From positions 104,465-168,464 of the forward strand of contig DGHR01000013.1 in assembly GCA_002392745.1 (NCBI GenBank): a stretch of 64,000 nt of DNA, in the 5' to 3' direction. How positions within the stretch are numbered: the stretch's first letter is position 1; each line of letters opens with the position of its first letter. A program made the translations under genes and the position numbers. The notes under the pieces are model-generated. The model was not told the origin of the DNA, ran no database searches, and was given only the letters and a program-made list of their open reading frames with translations. The DNA comes from Bacteroidales bacterium UBA3843. GTDB lineage: Bacteria; Bacteroidota; Bacteroidia; Bacteroidales; Paludibacteraceae. Shown in pieces: positions 32,098-42,226 of this stretch.

Positions 32098-33675
32098 TTA
32101 TTTCAGCTCCAATCCCTGCGCATTGTATGTCTTTCCATCCCGAATAATCAACAATTGTCCGTTGAGAATGCGTTTGGAAGCAGCCTCTGGAGCGGCATCG
32201 ATATCCGAGATTCCGGTAGCTGGATTTTTGCCGTAGAATAGTTCGCCTTCGTAAATCAGATATTCGCCCTGATATAACTGACAAACAATACGGTAATACT
32301 CTTGGTCGTCAAGAGGCTGGTTGAACTCCACATAGCTGTTCGTCCAAGTGACCGTCGGATCCATCACCGTAGCAATCTGGTCCCATTCCAGCGTTGTTTT
32401 GTTTCGTTGGTAGAGTTTGCAAAGCCGGTTGTAGGTCAGGTCTATCGGTTTATCCCATATCACTTTGGCGGACGAGGCTTTACCTACCTGCATATTCTGC
32501 AGCGGCAGGACCAGCGTCTCTCCCTCTACGGTCATGAGACCGCTTCTGAACGCCACCTCGTTGTAATAGTAATCCCTTACGGTGATTGAGAACGAATACT
32601 TGCGTCCCGGGAAAAAGAGCGAGTGCGAGGAGTCATAGTCAATGCTGTCTTCGATAGCCTCTCCTCCGGATCCCCAGATGTCGTAGTCATTCTCGGTATA
32701 GACAGCGACCAGGCGATCCTTCGAAGCCGCTTTCAGTTTTTCAGTCATGGTCCACCGGCATATTTTGCCGTCCCATACAGGGTTGAGCGCGGGGCATTCG
32801 CTCCATTGTGCATAGAGGGTGATGTCCTGCATGAGCGAGTCTTCATCAAATCTCCAAGGAGCAGTCCCCTCCGCATCGGTGGACCAATAGAAGATACGGG
32901 TATTACCGGCACTTTGGTACTTATACTGGTCTGGGACAGCAGGCAGGGCTATTTGGGATTTCTTGGGAGCCACCGTAGCCTCAGGGTTCTCAAAGAGGGT
33001 TTGGGCATTGAAGGTGACTGTGAAAGTCTCCTCGATGAGCAGTTCGTCCGATATACCCCGCATGACGACATCCGTCCCCTGCAAGGCGTCTGCTACCGCG
33101 CGGTAGGTTCCCGGCGTGGTGAGTGCGTCGAAAGAGATACTTCTGTTCCAACCGTTGGTAGTGGTGCGCGTAGCGATGTCGGTCCATTCATCCCCGTTTT
33201 TTTGCTGGAGCGTAGCGCGGACGATGAGATAACCGATATACCCCCACTGAACCTTACCGTTGTTGTCGAGCGCGACATCCGGCACGACAAGGGTGTCTTT
33301 GACACCGGGAACGGTATATTCCGGACTGAGGGCGTCGGCGCTATATATCTCACCGGGGTTAGCAGAAGCAGAGACTTTGGCATAATAGGTTCTGCCTTTG
33401 TAGAAATAAGACGAGAAATCGTAGCTTGTCCGGACACTTGAGCCGAGCGAAGCGATTTCATCACCGGATTTGGTGAACAATTTCAAGTAAATGCCGGCGT
33501 ACGCACTGTCATTCGTTAGTTCGGTCAGTTCCCATCTCAGGGTGTCACTGTCCCAGTGGACATTAACAGGTGCAGGCACAGCAAACGCTGCCGTCACACA
33601 GCAAGTGACGGCGGATACAAAAAGCAGGAGCTTTTTCTTTGCTACAAGGGGCAGATAAATCTTTTTCATAAGCAT
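32098..33675 (-). CDS. putative type IX-secreted protein with InlB-like repeat and C-terminal tag
   Basis: 525 residues; ATG 33669 would be two residues shorter. N-terminal signal peptide (KKIYLPLVAKKKLLLFVSAV ... AFA). The middle has beta-rich, fibronectin-like modules, and residues about 218-290 form a Listeria-Bacteroides/InlB type repeat (TVTFNAQTLF ... ITLYAQW). The C-terminus has GISD, an Ala/Glu linker, then NGQ-x9-Y-x3-G, as in the pectate lyase and the right-edge gene. That suggests export by the SprA machine and surface attachment. No enzymatic motif seen. A likely -7 box TAACTTTG is at 33752-33759 (minus), without a clear -33. Gene stands alone with its own terminator. Confidence 0.8.
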   Translation of the reverse strand: MLMKKIYLPLVAKKKLLLFVSAVTCCVTAAFAVPAPVNVHWDSDTLRWELTELTNDSAYAGIYLKLFTKSGDEIASLGSSVRTSYDFSSYFYKGRTYYAKVSASANPGEIYSADALSPEYTVPGVKDTLVVPDVALDNNGKVQWGYIGYLIVRATLQQKNGDEWTDIATRTTTNGWNRSISFDALTTPGTYRAVADALQGTDVVMRGISDELLIEETFTVTFNAQTLFENPEATVAPKKSQIALPAVPDQYKYQSAGNTRIFYWSTDAEGTAPWRFDEDSLMQDITLYAQWSECPALNPVWDGKICRWTMTEKLKAASKDRLVAVYTENDYDIWGSGGEAIEDSIDYDSSHSLFFPGRKYSFSITVRDYYYNEVAFRSGLMTVEGETLVLPLQNMQVGKASSAKVIWDKPIDLTYNRLCKLYQRNKTTLEWDQIATVMDPTVTWTNSYVEFNQPLDDQEYYRIVCQLYQGEYLIYEGELFYGKNPATGISDIDAAPEAASKRILNGQLLIIRDGKTYNAQGLELK

Positions 33676-33989
33676 AAATTTTAGTGAATAAAAAAAGTGT
33701 TATAAAACAGTATATTTAGCAGACAGAAACGAACATGATTGAAATCCGGTGCAAAGTTAATTCTTTTTTATGGAATACGAGTCATCATTTTCTTCCAAAA
33801 AATCTACAAAATCGGTCAAAATGCAACGAATTTTATTAAAAAGCGCTCAGGCGTTCCATAAAAACACGCTCGCGCTTGCGTATGTGAGATTTTTTTTGTA
33901 CCTTTGCCCGATTTTTGTGCGCACGATGCCTGAATACCCGTCTCCGCAACGGTTTCTTGCAGCATCTACGCGCCCCAAAGAAACCTATT
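33676..33989. other. intergenic region between secreted-protein gene and ruvA
   Basis: No gene of its own. Left half: leader of the minus-strand gene with the probable -7 box TAACTTTG (33752-33759, minus strand). Right half: ruvA promoter and an 80-base leader. A plus-strand frame from 33770 lacks any recognisable feature and is not called. Confidence 0.6.
33875..33906 (+). promoter_or_regulatory. promoter of ruvA
   Basis: CTTG at 33875-33878, a 20-base spacer with a T-tract, TACCTTTG at 33899-33906. Confidence 0.83.
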
Positions 33990-34601
33990 ATGATAGAATA
34001 CATTCACGGAAAACTGACAGAACTAAACCCGACTTTTGCAGTAATAGAAGCCGCCGGTATAGGTTACAACATCGCTATTGCGTTGCCAGCCTACTCGGCA
34101 TTGATAGGGAAAGAAGAGACCGAAATCATCCTCTACACGACCGAAATCATCCGTGAGGACACTCATGAGTTATACGGTTTTGTGAACCGCGTCGAGCGGA
34201 GTCTGTTTGAGATGCTGATGACGGTAAGCGGCGTAGGCGCCGCCACAGCCCGTATGATTATGTCAGCCTTTTCGGCGAGCGAACTGCACCTGATTATCGC
34301 CACCGGCAATTCAAAAGCACTGGCAAAAGTGAAAGGTCTGGGGCCGAAGACAGCTCAGCGTATCATCGTGGATTTGAAAGACAAAGTATTAAAACTGGAT
34401 TTAGGAGACAATCCGAACGAGTTGCCGATGGAGTTCGCAGATAACGCAGGCTTGGATCCTATCAAGGAAGAAGCAATCAGTGCATTGACGATGCTTGGTT
34501 TTGCCAGCGCCGCCAGCGGCAAAGCTGTAGACAAAATACTGAAAGCCGATCCGACAGCCAACGTAGAGAGCGTCATCAAACAAGCACTGAAGATGCTATA
34601 G
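33990..34601 (+). CDS. ruvA: Holliday junction branch migration protein RuvA
   Basis: 203 residues from ATG 33990. N-terminal OB domain (EYIHGKLTELNPTFAVIEAAGIGYNIAI), two helix-hairpin-helix motifs (LFEMLMTVSGVGAATARMIM near 74-93 and LAKVKGLGPKTAQRIIVDLKDK near 110-131) and the C-terminal RuvB-contact domain. It tetramerises on four-way junctions for recombination repair. sprA follows after 53 bases; separate promoters for sprA were not seen. Confidence 0.96.
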   Translation: MIEYIHGKLTELNPTFAVIEAAGIGYNIAIALPAYSALIGKEETEIILYTTEIIREDTHELYGFVNRVERSLFEMLMTVSGVGAATARMIMSAFSASELHLIIATGNSKALAKVKGLGPKTAQRIIVDLKDKVLKLDLGDNPNELPMEFADNAGLDPIKEEAISALTMLGFASAASGKAVDKILKADPTANVESVIKQALKML

Positions 34602-34654
34602 GGAGTACAGACCGATTCGGGATACTGAGGACAGAATATAGAGTACAGAAGAAA

Positions 34655-37600
34655 TTGAAGAAACGGATATTATACATATTTTGGGTAAGTCTGTTGTTGT
34701 GGTTGCCAATGGCGACTACCGTTTTTTATGCCCAGACCAAGCCGAAGACGCTGAAAGAGCTGATTGCCGAAGAGAAAGCGCGTAAAGAGCAAGAGAAGGC
34801 AGAACGGGAGAGAAACAAGCCTAAGCCCACCCCTCCTCCGACAAGCGAAGAGAAAAGTTCCACCACAACTCCGGAAGAGGCGGCAGACTATGTAACAGAG
34901 ACCGACTCCGCCATATGGGCTCCAACACGCGTGAAGCAATTAGGCGCACAGAACTTCGGAGAATTGACGATGCCCGGATCCTCCATGGATTTGAAAGACC
35001 CGGACAACATTACGACGAGTGTAGAGTACGACCCCTCGACAGGCGTCTATATTCTCCGCACCCGGATAGGCGACACAGATATCACCACCCCCTACATGCT
35101 GACGCAAGAGGAGTACAACCAGTATGCAGAGCGCCAACTCATGCAAAAATACTGGCAGCAGAAAATCAGCGAAGTAGAGCACAACAACGAGAGCAAATTC
35201 GACATCACGGACATGAAGTTCAACATCGGTCCCGCCGACAAAGTGTTCGGCCCAGGCGGTGTTCAATTGAAGATGCAGGGAAGCGCCGAATTGCTATTCG
35301 GATTTAAGCACCAATATATCGCCAACCCCTCTTTAACCGTACGCGCGCGCAATAACAATATTTTTGATTTCGACGAGAAGATTCAAGCAAGCGTCCAGGG
35401 TAAAGTAGGCCAGAAACTGAATTTCAACCTGTCGTACAACACGGAGGCCAGTTTTTCGTTCGACCAACAGAACCTAAAGTTAAACTACAAAGGTGAAGAA
35501 GATGATATCATCCAGAGTATCGAGGCCGGTAATGTGACCATGGATTTGCCCAGTTCGCTAATCCGCGGCAGCAAAGCATTGTTCGGTATCAAGACCAACC
35601 TGAAGTTCGGCAAGTTGAAGATACAGGCATTGATCAGCCAGCAGAACAGCGAGGCGCAAACGGTAAGCAGCCAAGGCGGCGCCCAGATGACACGATTTGA
35701 CATCAGCGGCGACAGTTACGACGAGAACCGCCATTTCTTCCTAAGCCATTTCTTCCGCGACCGATACGAGACAGCCATGGCAACGGTTCCCTATATAGCC
35801 AGCGGCGTAACTATCAACAAAATTGAGGTTTGGGTAACCAACAAACGCGGCAACTACGACCAAGCGCGCAACATCGTGGCATTCGCTGACCTGGGAGAAA
35901 ACAGCAGCCACCTGCAGCAAAGCAGTTGGGGCAGCGCACCGGGTCTGGCACCGGACAACAAGACAAACGGTTTGTACGAAGCCGTGCGTGCGACAGCCTT
36001 CCGCGACCTACAACAAACGAGTACCGCTCTGGAAGGAATGAACGGAATGGAAGGCGGCAGCGATTTCGAGAAGATAGAATCCGCCCGATTGCTGAACAGC
36101 AGCGAGTACACCCTGAACAGCGCTCTGGGTTACATCTCACTGAAGTCCGCACTGAACCAAGACGAGGTGCTGGCCGTAGCATATGAATACACCTACAACG
36201 GCGCTGTTTACCAAGTGGGAGAATTCTCTACAGACGGCAGCGAGGAATTGCGCGCGCCGAACGCCTTGGCATTAAAGATGCTGAAATCGAGTGCTAACGC
36301 GCCCGCCAAGAAAAACTGCGGCACATGGGACCTGATGATGAAAAACATCTATTCCTTAGGCGCCACAAGCCTCTCCAGCGACAAATTCGAACTATATATC
36401 ACCTACCGCAACGATTCGGTAGGAACAGACGTGCAGTACCTGAACGAAGGTCCCATCAGCGGCAAACAACTGCTGCGTGTCATGAATCTGGACCGTTTGG
36501 ACCAGAAACACAACACCTCGCCTGATGGCCGTTTTGACTACATCGAAGGCCTGACCGTATATTCTTCGTCGGGCAAAATCATCTTCCCCGTCCTGGAGCC
36601 ATTCGGCAGCCACCTGGCCAAAGTCCTCGGCAACGATGCACAACTGGAGAAAAAATACTGTTTCCCTGAGTTGTATGATTCGACTTTAGTCGTGGCTCAA
36701 GAGCTGAGCGAGAAGAACAAGTTCCACCTGACCGGAAAATACAAAGGGACCAACGGAAGCGAAATCCGCTTGGGCGCGATGAACGTGCCACGAGGCAGTG
36801 TGACCGTTACAGCAGGAGGTGCGACCCTAATTGAGAACGTGGATTACACGGTGGATTACACCATGGGAACTGTGACCATTCTGAACACCTCGATATTGGA
36901 ATCCGGAACCAACGTAGATGTAAAACTGGAGAACCAGAGCACCTTCTCCATGCAGCGCAAGTCGCTGTTCGGTGCCCACTTGGAGTATGAGTTTACCAAA
37001 GATTTGGTCATCGGCGGAACAATCATGCACTTACGCGAGCGTCCGCTGACCACTAAAGTGAACACCGGTTCCGAACCACTGGCCAATACCATATGGGGTG
37101 TGAACGGAAGTTGGAAGACCGAAATGCAATGGTTGACGAACGCTATTGACAAAATTCCATGGATTACAGCCACCGCTCCTTCCACCTTCCAAGTCAATGC
37201 TGAGTTCGCCCACCTGATTCCGGGTCATACACGTGATGTTGGTTCCGTGGGCACCGCCTATATTGACGATTTCGAGAGCACTACGACCAATATTGATGTA
37301 CACTATCCCAGTTACTGGTTTCTGGCATCCACACCGTCAACTTTCGAAGAGTCGAAGGACATCAACCAACCCAGTTACAACAAGAACCGCGCCTTGATGG
37401 CATGGTACTCTGTAGACCCTATATTCGGTTACCCGCAGTCCAACACGCCCGCCCACATCCGAGACGATCTGGAAGCGATGAGCGACCACCGCACACGTAT
37501 CGTATATCAGGATGAGATTTACCCCAACCGCGAGGAAGCGAGCAACGTAGATACCAAGTTACCGATTCTAAACCTGTCATTCTATCCCGAAGAACGCGGT

Positions 37601-40600
37601 CAGTATAACATCTCCGCCAGCGAAATTGGCAGCAACGGTATGCTGACCAATCCAAAGAAACGCTGGGGCGGAATGATGCGCCGACTGGACAACACTGATT
37701 TTGAAAAAGCCAATATCGAATACATCGAGTTCTGGATGATGGACCCGGCTCTGACCAACCCGGGAGGGTACGAAGGCGAGATGTACATCAACCTGGGCGA
37801 TGTAAGCGAAGATATTCTGCGCGACGGCAAGAAAGCATTTGAGCACGGTTTGCCCGTAAGCGATATAGACAACGGGCGTGTAGACAGCACCGTTTGGGGA
37901 TACACCCCGCGCACGACAAGCACCGTAGTCGCGTTCAGCAACGAAGCCGGTTCACGTGCCCGCCAAGATGTCGGTCTGAACGGACTAAACGACCAACAAG
38001 AACAAGCCTGGCCGGCTTACAAGAGTTATATAGAAGAGTTGCGAGGCAAAGTCAGTCAAAACGTGATTGAGGCATGGACTGCCGACCGTTTCTCGCCGCT
38101 AAACGACCCTGCAGGCGATAATTTCCATTACTACCGCGGAACAGATTATGACCGTGAGGAGCGTTCCGTCCTATACCGATACAAACATTTCAACGGCACC
38201 CAAGGCAACTCGCCGGACACAGAGCAGCAGACCGAAAGCTACGGAACAGCATCTACCCTGACTCCGGATGTGGAGGATATCAACCTGGACAACACATTGA
38301 ACGAGTATGAAAAGTACTACCAGTACAAAGTCATTCTGCGTCCGGACATGATGGAAGTGGGCCGTCAGCACATCACCGAAAAGAAAGTTCGCAAGGTGAC
38401 GCTACGCAACGGCGAGACACAAGAAGTAACCTGGTACCAATTCAAGATTCCATTGCGCGGTGACAGTGCTTCGGTACAGAAAATAGGAAGCATCCGCAAC
38501 TGGAAGTCCATCCGTTTCATGCGCATCTACCTGACAGGTTGCGAACATGAAACCCATCTACGTCTGGCTACTTTAGATTTGGTGCGTGGCGAATGGCGTC
38601 AATACACGCGTGACCTGGCTCCGATTGGCACCGCCACCAACACCGGGGCTTCGCTCAATGTGCAGACCGTAAATATCGAAGAAAACAGCACACGTACTCC
38701 TGTCAATTATGTACTGCCCCCCGGAGTCAGCCGTCAGACCGACCCCGGACAAGCTCAACTGATTGCCCAGAACGAGCAGGCGATGGTGCTCCGCGTAATG
38801 AACCTGAGCCCCCATGACGCTCGTGCGATGTACAAAAACACCGGGTATGACATGCGGCAATACAAGAATCTCCAGATGTTCGTACACGCCGAACAACTGC
38901 GCGCCGTAGACCCCGATTTAAAAGACGGCGATTTAAGTTGTTTCATCCGTTTGGGCAGCGACTTGAGAAACAACTACTACGAATACGAAATACCTCTGCA
39001 CCTGACAGAAGAAGGTTTGTATAACAACAACTCGGAAACCGACCGCCGGAAAGTATGGCCGGAGGAGAACATGTTCGATTTCCCGTTCACTGTTCTGACT
39101 AACGCAAAGACCGCCCGCAACAAAGCAAAACGAGCGGGTAATGCAGGCGTAGGAAACACCATCCCCTATGTCATCTATGATGATGAATCCGGCAAGCCAC
39201 AGAACAAGATTACCGTGATGGGAAATCCGACACTGGAAGATGTGGAAACCATTATGATTGGTATCCGTAACAACGGCCAACACGAAGCAAGCGGCGAAAT
39301 TTGGGTAAATGAGCTGCGACTGAGTCAATTCAACGAGAAAGGCGGTGTAGCAGCCATGGCTAACGCATCGCTGGCAATCAGCGATATAGCCCAAGTAAAT
39401 GTAGCCGGAAGACTGGAAACAGCCGGATATGGTTCCATAGAATCGAATGTACTGGACAGAAATCTGGACAATTTCTATCAGTTATCAGTCAGTGCCGCCC
39501 TGGAAGGCGGACGCTTGTTCCCCGAGAAAGCCAAAATCCAGATGCCGTTGTATGTGGCTTATACCAATGAGACCACCTCGCCCGACTATGACCCACTGGA
39601 TACAGATATCAAGTTATCGGAGACATTGAGTACCTATGAGACGAAATCCGAACGCGACTCCATCAAACGGTTGTCCAATACCGTACAGGAATCCACCTCA
39701 TTCTCAGTCAGCAACCTGAAAGTGAACATCCACTCCAAGAAACGTGATATGTTCTACGATCCGGCGAACTTCTCTATATCCGCATCGTACAACAAACAGT
39801 CCGAGCGTTCGCCGGAAATGGAGACCAACTACACCACCGACACCAAAGGTTCGTTCCAATATTCCTACAACTTCAACCCGAAACCTTGGGAACCATTTAA
39901 AAATGTAAAGAAAGTAGAGAAAGTAAAACTACTGAAAGAGGCTAACATCTATTACCTGCCGCAATCATGGTCGTTCAACACCAATATGCACCGTACGTTC
40001 AGCCATATGAAAATGCGCGATTTAGCAGGTGCCAGCAGCGATGCGATGGATTTGACCTTCAGCAAGGATTTCACATGGGACCGCAACGTAGACATCAAAT
40101 ATGACCTGACAAAAAACATGAAGTTCTCGTTCCAATCCGCCTTTAACGCAATTATTGACGAGGGCTACTACACTCCGGAGATATTACGGAACAAATATTT
40201 CGATGCTGAGTTCAATCACGACAAATACGAAGCATGGCGCGATACAATTCAACGGTCATTGGCCCGTTTCGGTTCCCCGTACACCTACCAGCAAGTATTC
40301 ACCGCCAGTTGGAATGTGCCGTTCAACCGCATCCCGTACATGGATGCGCTAAGTGCCAACGCATCGTACAACGCCAATTATAACTGGACACGCACCGCTT
40401 CCACTACATCCGGTCAGAATATGGGTAATACTGTCAGCAGTTTGCAGACATGGCAAGTGGATGGAGGAATCAACTTCGAGACATGGTATGGCAAGTCAAA
40501 ATACTGGAAACAAATGACCCAACGCTATAACGGTCGTGGAAGCCGTCGCACCTTCAAACCCAAGACATACACTCAGACCATAACCCTAAAGAAAGGCGAA

Positions 40601-42226
40601 TCCGTTGAAATAACCCACCGGTTGAATAGCGAACTGCTCAGCATCAGCATCTCCGACAGCAACGGCAAGAGTATACCCGCTTCATTCCGTCCGAACGGAA
40701 ATGCCAAGATCACAATAACACCGAAAAACGATTGCGAGAACGCCACAATAACCGTGACAACCCGCGACCCGAACCAACGAACTCCTGCCCAAATAACTGG
40801 AGACATGTTCGCCTACCTGGGAACGATGTTCCGCAGGTTGCAGGTTACCTACCGGGAGACCAACTCCATGACGTTACCAGGCTTCAATCCAGAGGCCGGG
40901 TTCATGGGGCAACGAAAAGTGAACGGAGCTTATGCCCCAGGGTATGATTTTGCTTTCGGTTTTATCCCAAACAACATGATTGAACGAGCAAAGGAACACG
41001 GATGGCTGTCTGGCGACACCAGTGTAATCCAACCGGCAACACGTGCACATACATCCGACTTTGACATTAAACTGACGATGGAACCCCTACCCGGTCTGAA
41101 AATTCAGTTGAACGGCAAACGGTATTTTGCCCAATCGAGTTCTATCATCTACAGTTATGACCAATTGCAGGAGACCATGACCGGATCATTCAATATCACC
41201 CAAGTGGCTATAGGAACCATGTTCAGCCGTGTTGGCAACCAAGAAGAAAACTTCTCGAACAGCGCGTATGACCAGTTCCTGGCAAACCGTGATGTATTGG
41301 TAGACCGCGTTCAACAGCAATACGACGGTATAACCCTGCCCAGCAGTGGTTTTATGAGTAATATTCCACAGGGAACCAAGTACGACCCGAGCAAACACGG
41401 GCGCGTGAGCAACAACTCTGCGGATGTACTTGTTCCTGCTTTCCTGGCCGCCTATACAGGGCGTGACGCCAGCCGCATGAATATGAACCCGTTCCTCGGT
41501 ATTCTGAAAATACTGCCGAACTGGTCTGTAACCTATGACGGTTTAGGCAAGTTGCCATGGATGAGGGATCATTTTAAGTCCGTCACACTGACGCATGCGT
41601 ATACTTGTAAATACGCCATCGGTTCCTATGGCAGCTATTCCACATGGGTGGGAGCAGACGGCAACAACAAACAAATAGGTTTCGTGCGGGATGTAACGAC
41701 AGACTCGCCAATGCCCAGTTCAGCCTACGACATCAGCAATGTAACCCTGACAGAGGCGTTCTCACCATTGATTGGTTTGAACCTAACGATGAAAAACTCG
41801 TTCTCCATCAAGACCGAATACCGCAAACAACGCAACCTGGCACTGAACGTAACAAGCGTGCAGTTGACAGAAGGCCATACCAACGAATTTGTAATTGGCG
41901 CCGGCTACACCATTAAAAATCTCAACTTTATCGCCAAGAAAAAGGACGGCGGACAGAAAAAAGTCAGCAACGACTTGAAACTACAAGTGGATGTATCCTA
42001 CAAAGACGTAAAAACACTATTGCGCAAAGTGGAAGAGAACATCACCCAGGCATCGTCGGGCAACAAAGTGCTGGCTATTAAGATTTCGGCAGACTACGTA
42101 TTAAGCCAAAAAATCAATTTGCAACTCTTCTATGACCACCAAGGCACAACTCCTCTCATCAGCAGCAGCTATCCTGTCAAGGCAGACAATATAGGACTGA
42201 ATATCAAACTGATGCTTACGCGGTAA
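34655..42226 (+). CDS. sprA: SprA, outer-membrane translocon of the type IX secretion system
   Basis: 2523 residues from a TTG start. It forms the giant 36-strand beta-barrel through which cargo crosses the outer membrane, with the PorV/plug and peripheral subunits. Signal peptide (cut near FYAQ), a Lys/Glu/Pro-rich segment (about 28-75), then the repeated SprA domains; e.g. FDEKIQASVQGKVGQKLNFNLSYNTEASF near 238-266. Aromatic-rich alternating strands run to the C-terminus, which ends SYPVKADNIGLNIKLMLTR. Length fits family (about 2400). Its stop overlaps the next start (TAATG). Confidence 0.95.
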   Translation: MKKRILYIFWVSLLLWLPMATTVFYAQTKPKTLKELIAEEKARKEQEKAERERNKPKPTPPPTSEEKSSTTTPEEAADYVTETDSAIWAPTRVKQLGAQNFGELTMPGSSMDLKDPDNITTSVEYDPSTGVYILRTRIGDTDITTPYMLTQEEYNQYAERQLMQKYWQQKISEVEHNNESKFDITDMKFNIGPADKVFGPGGVQLKMQGSAELLFGFKHQYIANPSLTVRARNNNIFDFDEKIQASVQGKVGQKLNFNLSYNTEASFSFDQQNLKLNYKGEEDDIIQSIEAGNVTMDLPSSLIRGSKALFGIKTNLKFGKLKIQALISQQNSEAQTVSSQGGAQMTRFDISGDSYDENRHFFLSHFFRDRYETAMATVPYIASGVTINKIEVWVTNKRGNYDQARNIVAFADLGENSSHLQQSSWGSAPGLAPDNKTNGLYEAVRATAFRDLQQTSTALEGMNGMEGGSDFEKIESARLLNSSEYTLNSALGYISLKSALNQDEVLAVAYEYTYNGAVYQVGEFSTDGSEELRAPNALALKMLKSSANAPAKKNCGTWDLMMKNIYSLGATSLSSDKFELYITYRNDSVGTDVQYLNEGPISGKQLLRVMNLDRLDQKHNTSPDGRFDYIEGLTVYSSSGKIIFPVLEPFGSHLAKVLGNDAQLEKKYCFPELYDSTLVVAQELSEKNKFHLTGKYKGTNGSEIRLGAMNVPRGSVTVTAGGATLIENVDYTVDYTMGTVTILNTSILESGTNVDVKLENQSTFSMQRKSLFGAHLEYEFTKDLVIGGTIMHLRERPLTTKVNTGSEPLANTIWGVNGSWKTEMQWLTNAIDKIPWITATAPSTFQVNAEFAHLIPGHTRDVGSVGTAYIDDFESTTTNIDVHYPSYWFLASTPSTFEESKDINQPSYNKNRALMAWYSVDPIFGYPQSNTPAHIRDDLEAMSDHRTRIVYQDEIYPNREEASNVDTKLPILNLSFYPEERGQYNISASEIGSNGMLTNPKKRWGGMMRRLDNTDFEKANIEYIEFWMMDPALTNPGGYEGEMYINLGDVSEDILRDGKKAFEHGLPVSDIDNGRVDSTVWGYTPRTTSTVVAFSNEAGSRARQDVGLNGLNDQQEQAWPAYKSYIEELRGKVSQNVIEAWTADRFSPLNDPAGDNFHYYRGTDYDREERSVLYRYKHFNGTQGNSPDTEQQTESYGTASTLTPDVEDINLDNTLNEYEKYYQYKVILRPDMMEVGRQHITEKKVRKVTLRNGETQEVTWYQFKIPLRGDSASVQKIGSIRNWKSIRFMRIYLTGCEHETHLRLATLDLVRGEWRQYTRDLAPIGTATNTGASLNVQTVNIEENSTRTPVNYVLPPGVSRQTDPGQAQLIAQNEQAMVLRVMNLSPHDARAMYKNTGYDMRQYKNLQMFVHAEQLRAVDPDLKDGDLSCFIRLGSDLRNNYYEYEIPLHLTEEGLYNNNSETDRRKVWPEENMFDFPFTVLTNAKTARNKAKRAGNAGVGNTIPYVIYDDESGKPQNKITVMGNPTLEDVETIMIGIRNNGQHEASGEIWVNELRLSQFNEKGGVAAMANASLAISDIAQVNVAGRLETAGYGSIESNVLDRNLDNFYQLSVSAALEGGRLFPEKAKIQMPLYVAYTNETTSPDYDPLDTDIKLSETLSTYETKSERDSIKRLSNTVQESTSFSVSNLKVNIHSKKRDMFYDPANFSISASYNKQSERSPEMETNYTTDTKGSFQYSYNFNPKPWEPFKNVKKVEKVKLLKEANIYYLPQSWSFNTNMHRTFSHMKMRDLAGASSDAMDLTFSKDFTWDRNVDIKYDLTKNMKFSFQSAFNAIIDEGYYTPEILRNKYFDAEFNHDKYEAWRDTIQRSLARFGSPYTYQQVFTASWNVPFNRIPYMDALSANASYNANYNWTRTASTTSGQNMGNTVSSLQTWQVDGGINFETWYGKSKYWKQMTQRYNGRGSRRTFKPKTYTQTITLKKGESVEITHRLNSELLSISISDSNGKSIPASFRPNGNAKITITPKNDCENATITVTTRDPNQRTPAQITGDMFAYLGTMFRRLQVTYRETNSMTLPGFNPEAGFMGQRKVNGAYAPGYDFAFGFIPNNMIERAKEHGWLSGDTSVIQPATRAHTSDFDIKLTMEPLPGLKIQLNGKRYFAQSSSIIYSYDQLQETMTGSFNITQVAIGTMFSRVGNQEENFSNSAYDQFLANRDVLVDRVQQQYDGITLPSSGFMSNIPQGTKYDPSKHGRVSNNSADVLVPAFLAAYTGRDASRMNMNPFLGILKILPNWSVTYDGLGKLPWMRDHFKSVTLTHAYTCKYAIGSYGSYSTWVGADGNNKQIGFVRDVTTDSPMPSSAYDISNVTLTEAFSPLIGLNLTMKNSFSIKTEYRKQRNLALNVTSVQLTEGHTNEFVIGAGYTIKNLNFIAKKKDGGQKKVSNDLKLQVDVSYKDVKTLLRKVEENITQASSGNKVLAIKISADYVLSQKINLQLFYDHQGTTPLISSSYPVKADNIGLNIKLMLTR

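Noticed and set aside
32623..33441. 272-residue plus-strand frame
   Set aside because: Antisense of the tagged secreted protein, which has a signal peptide and matching terminator.
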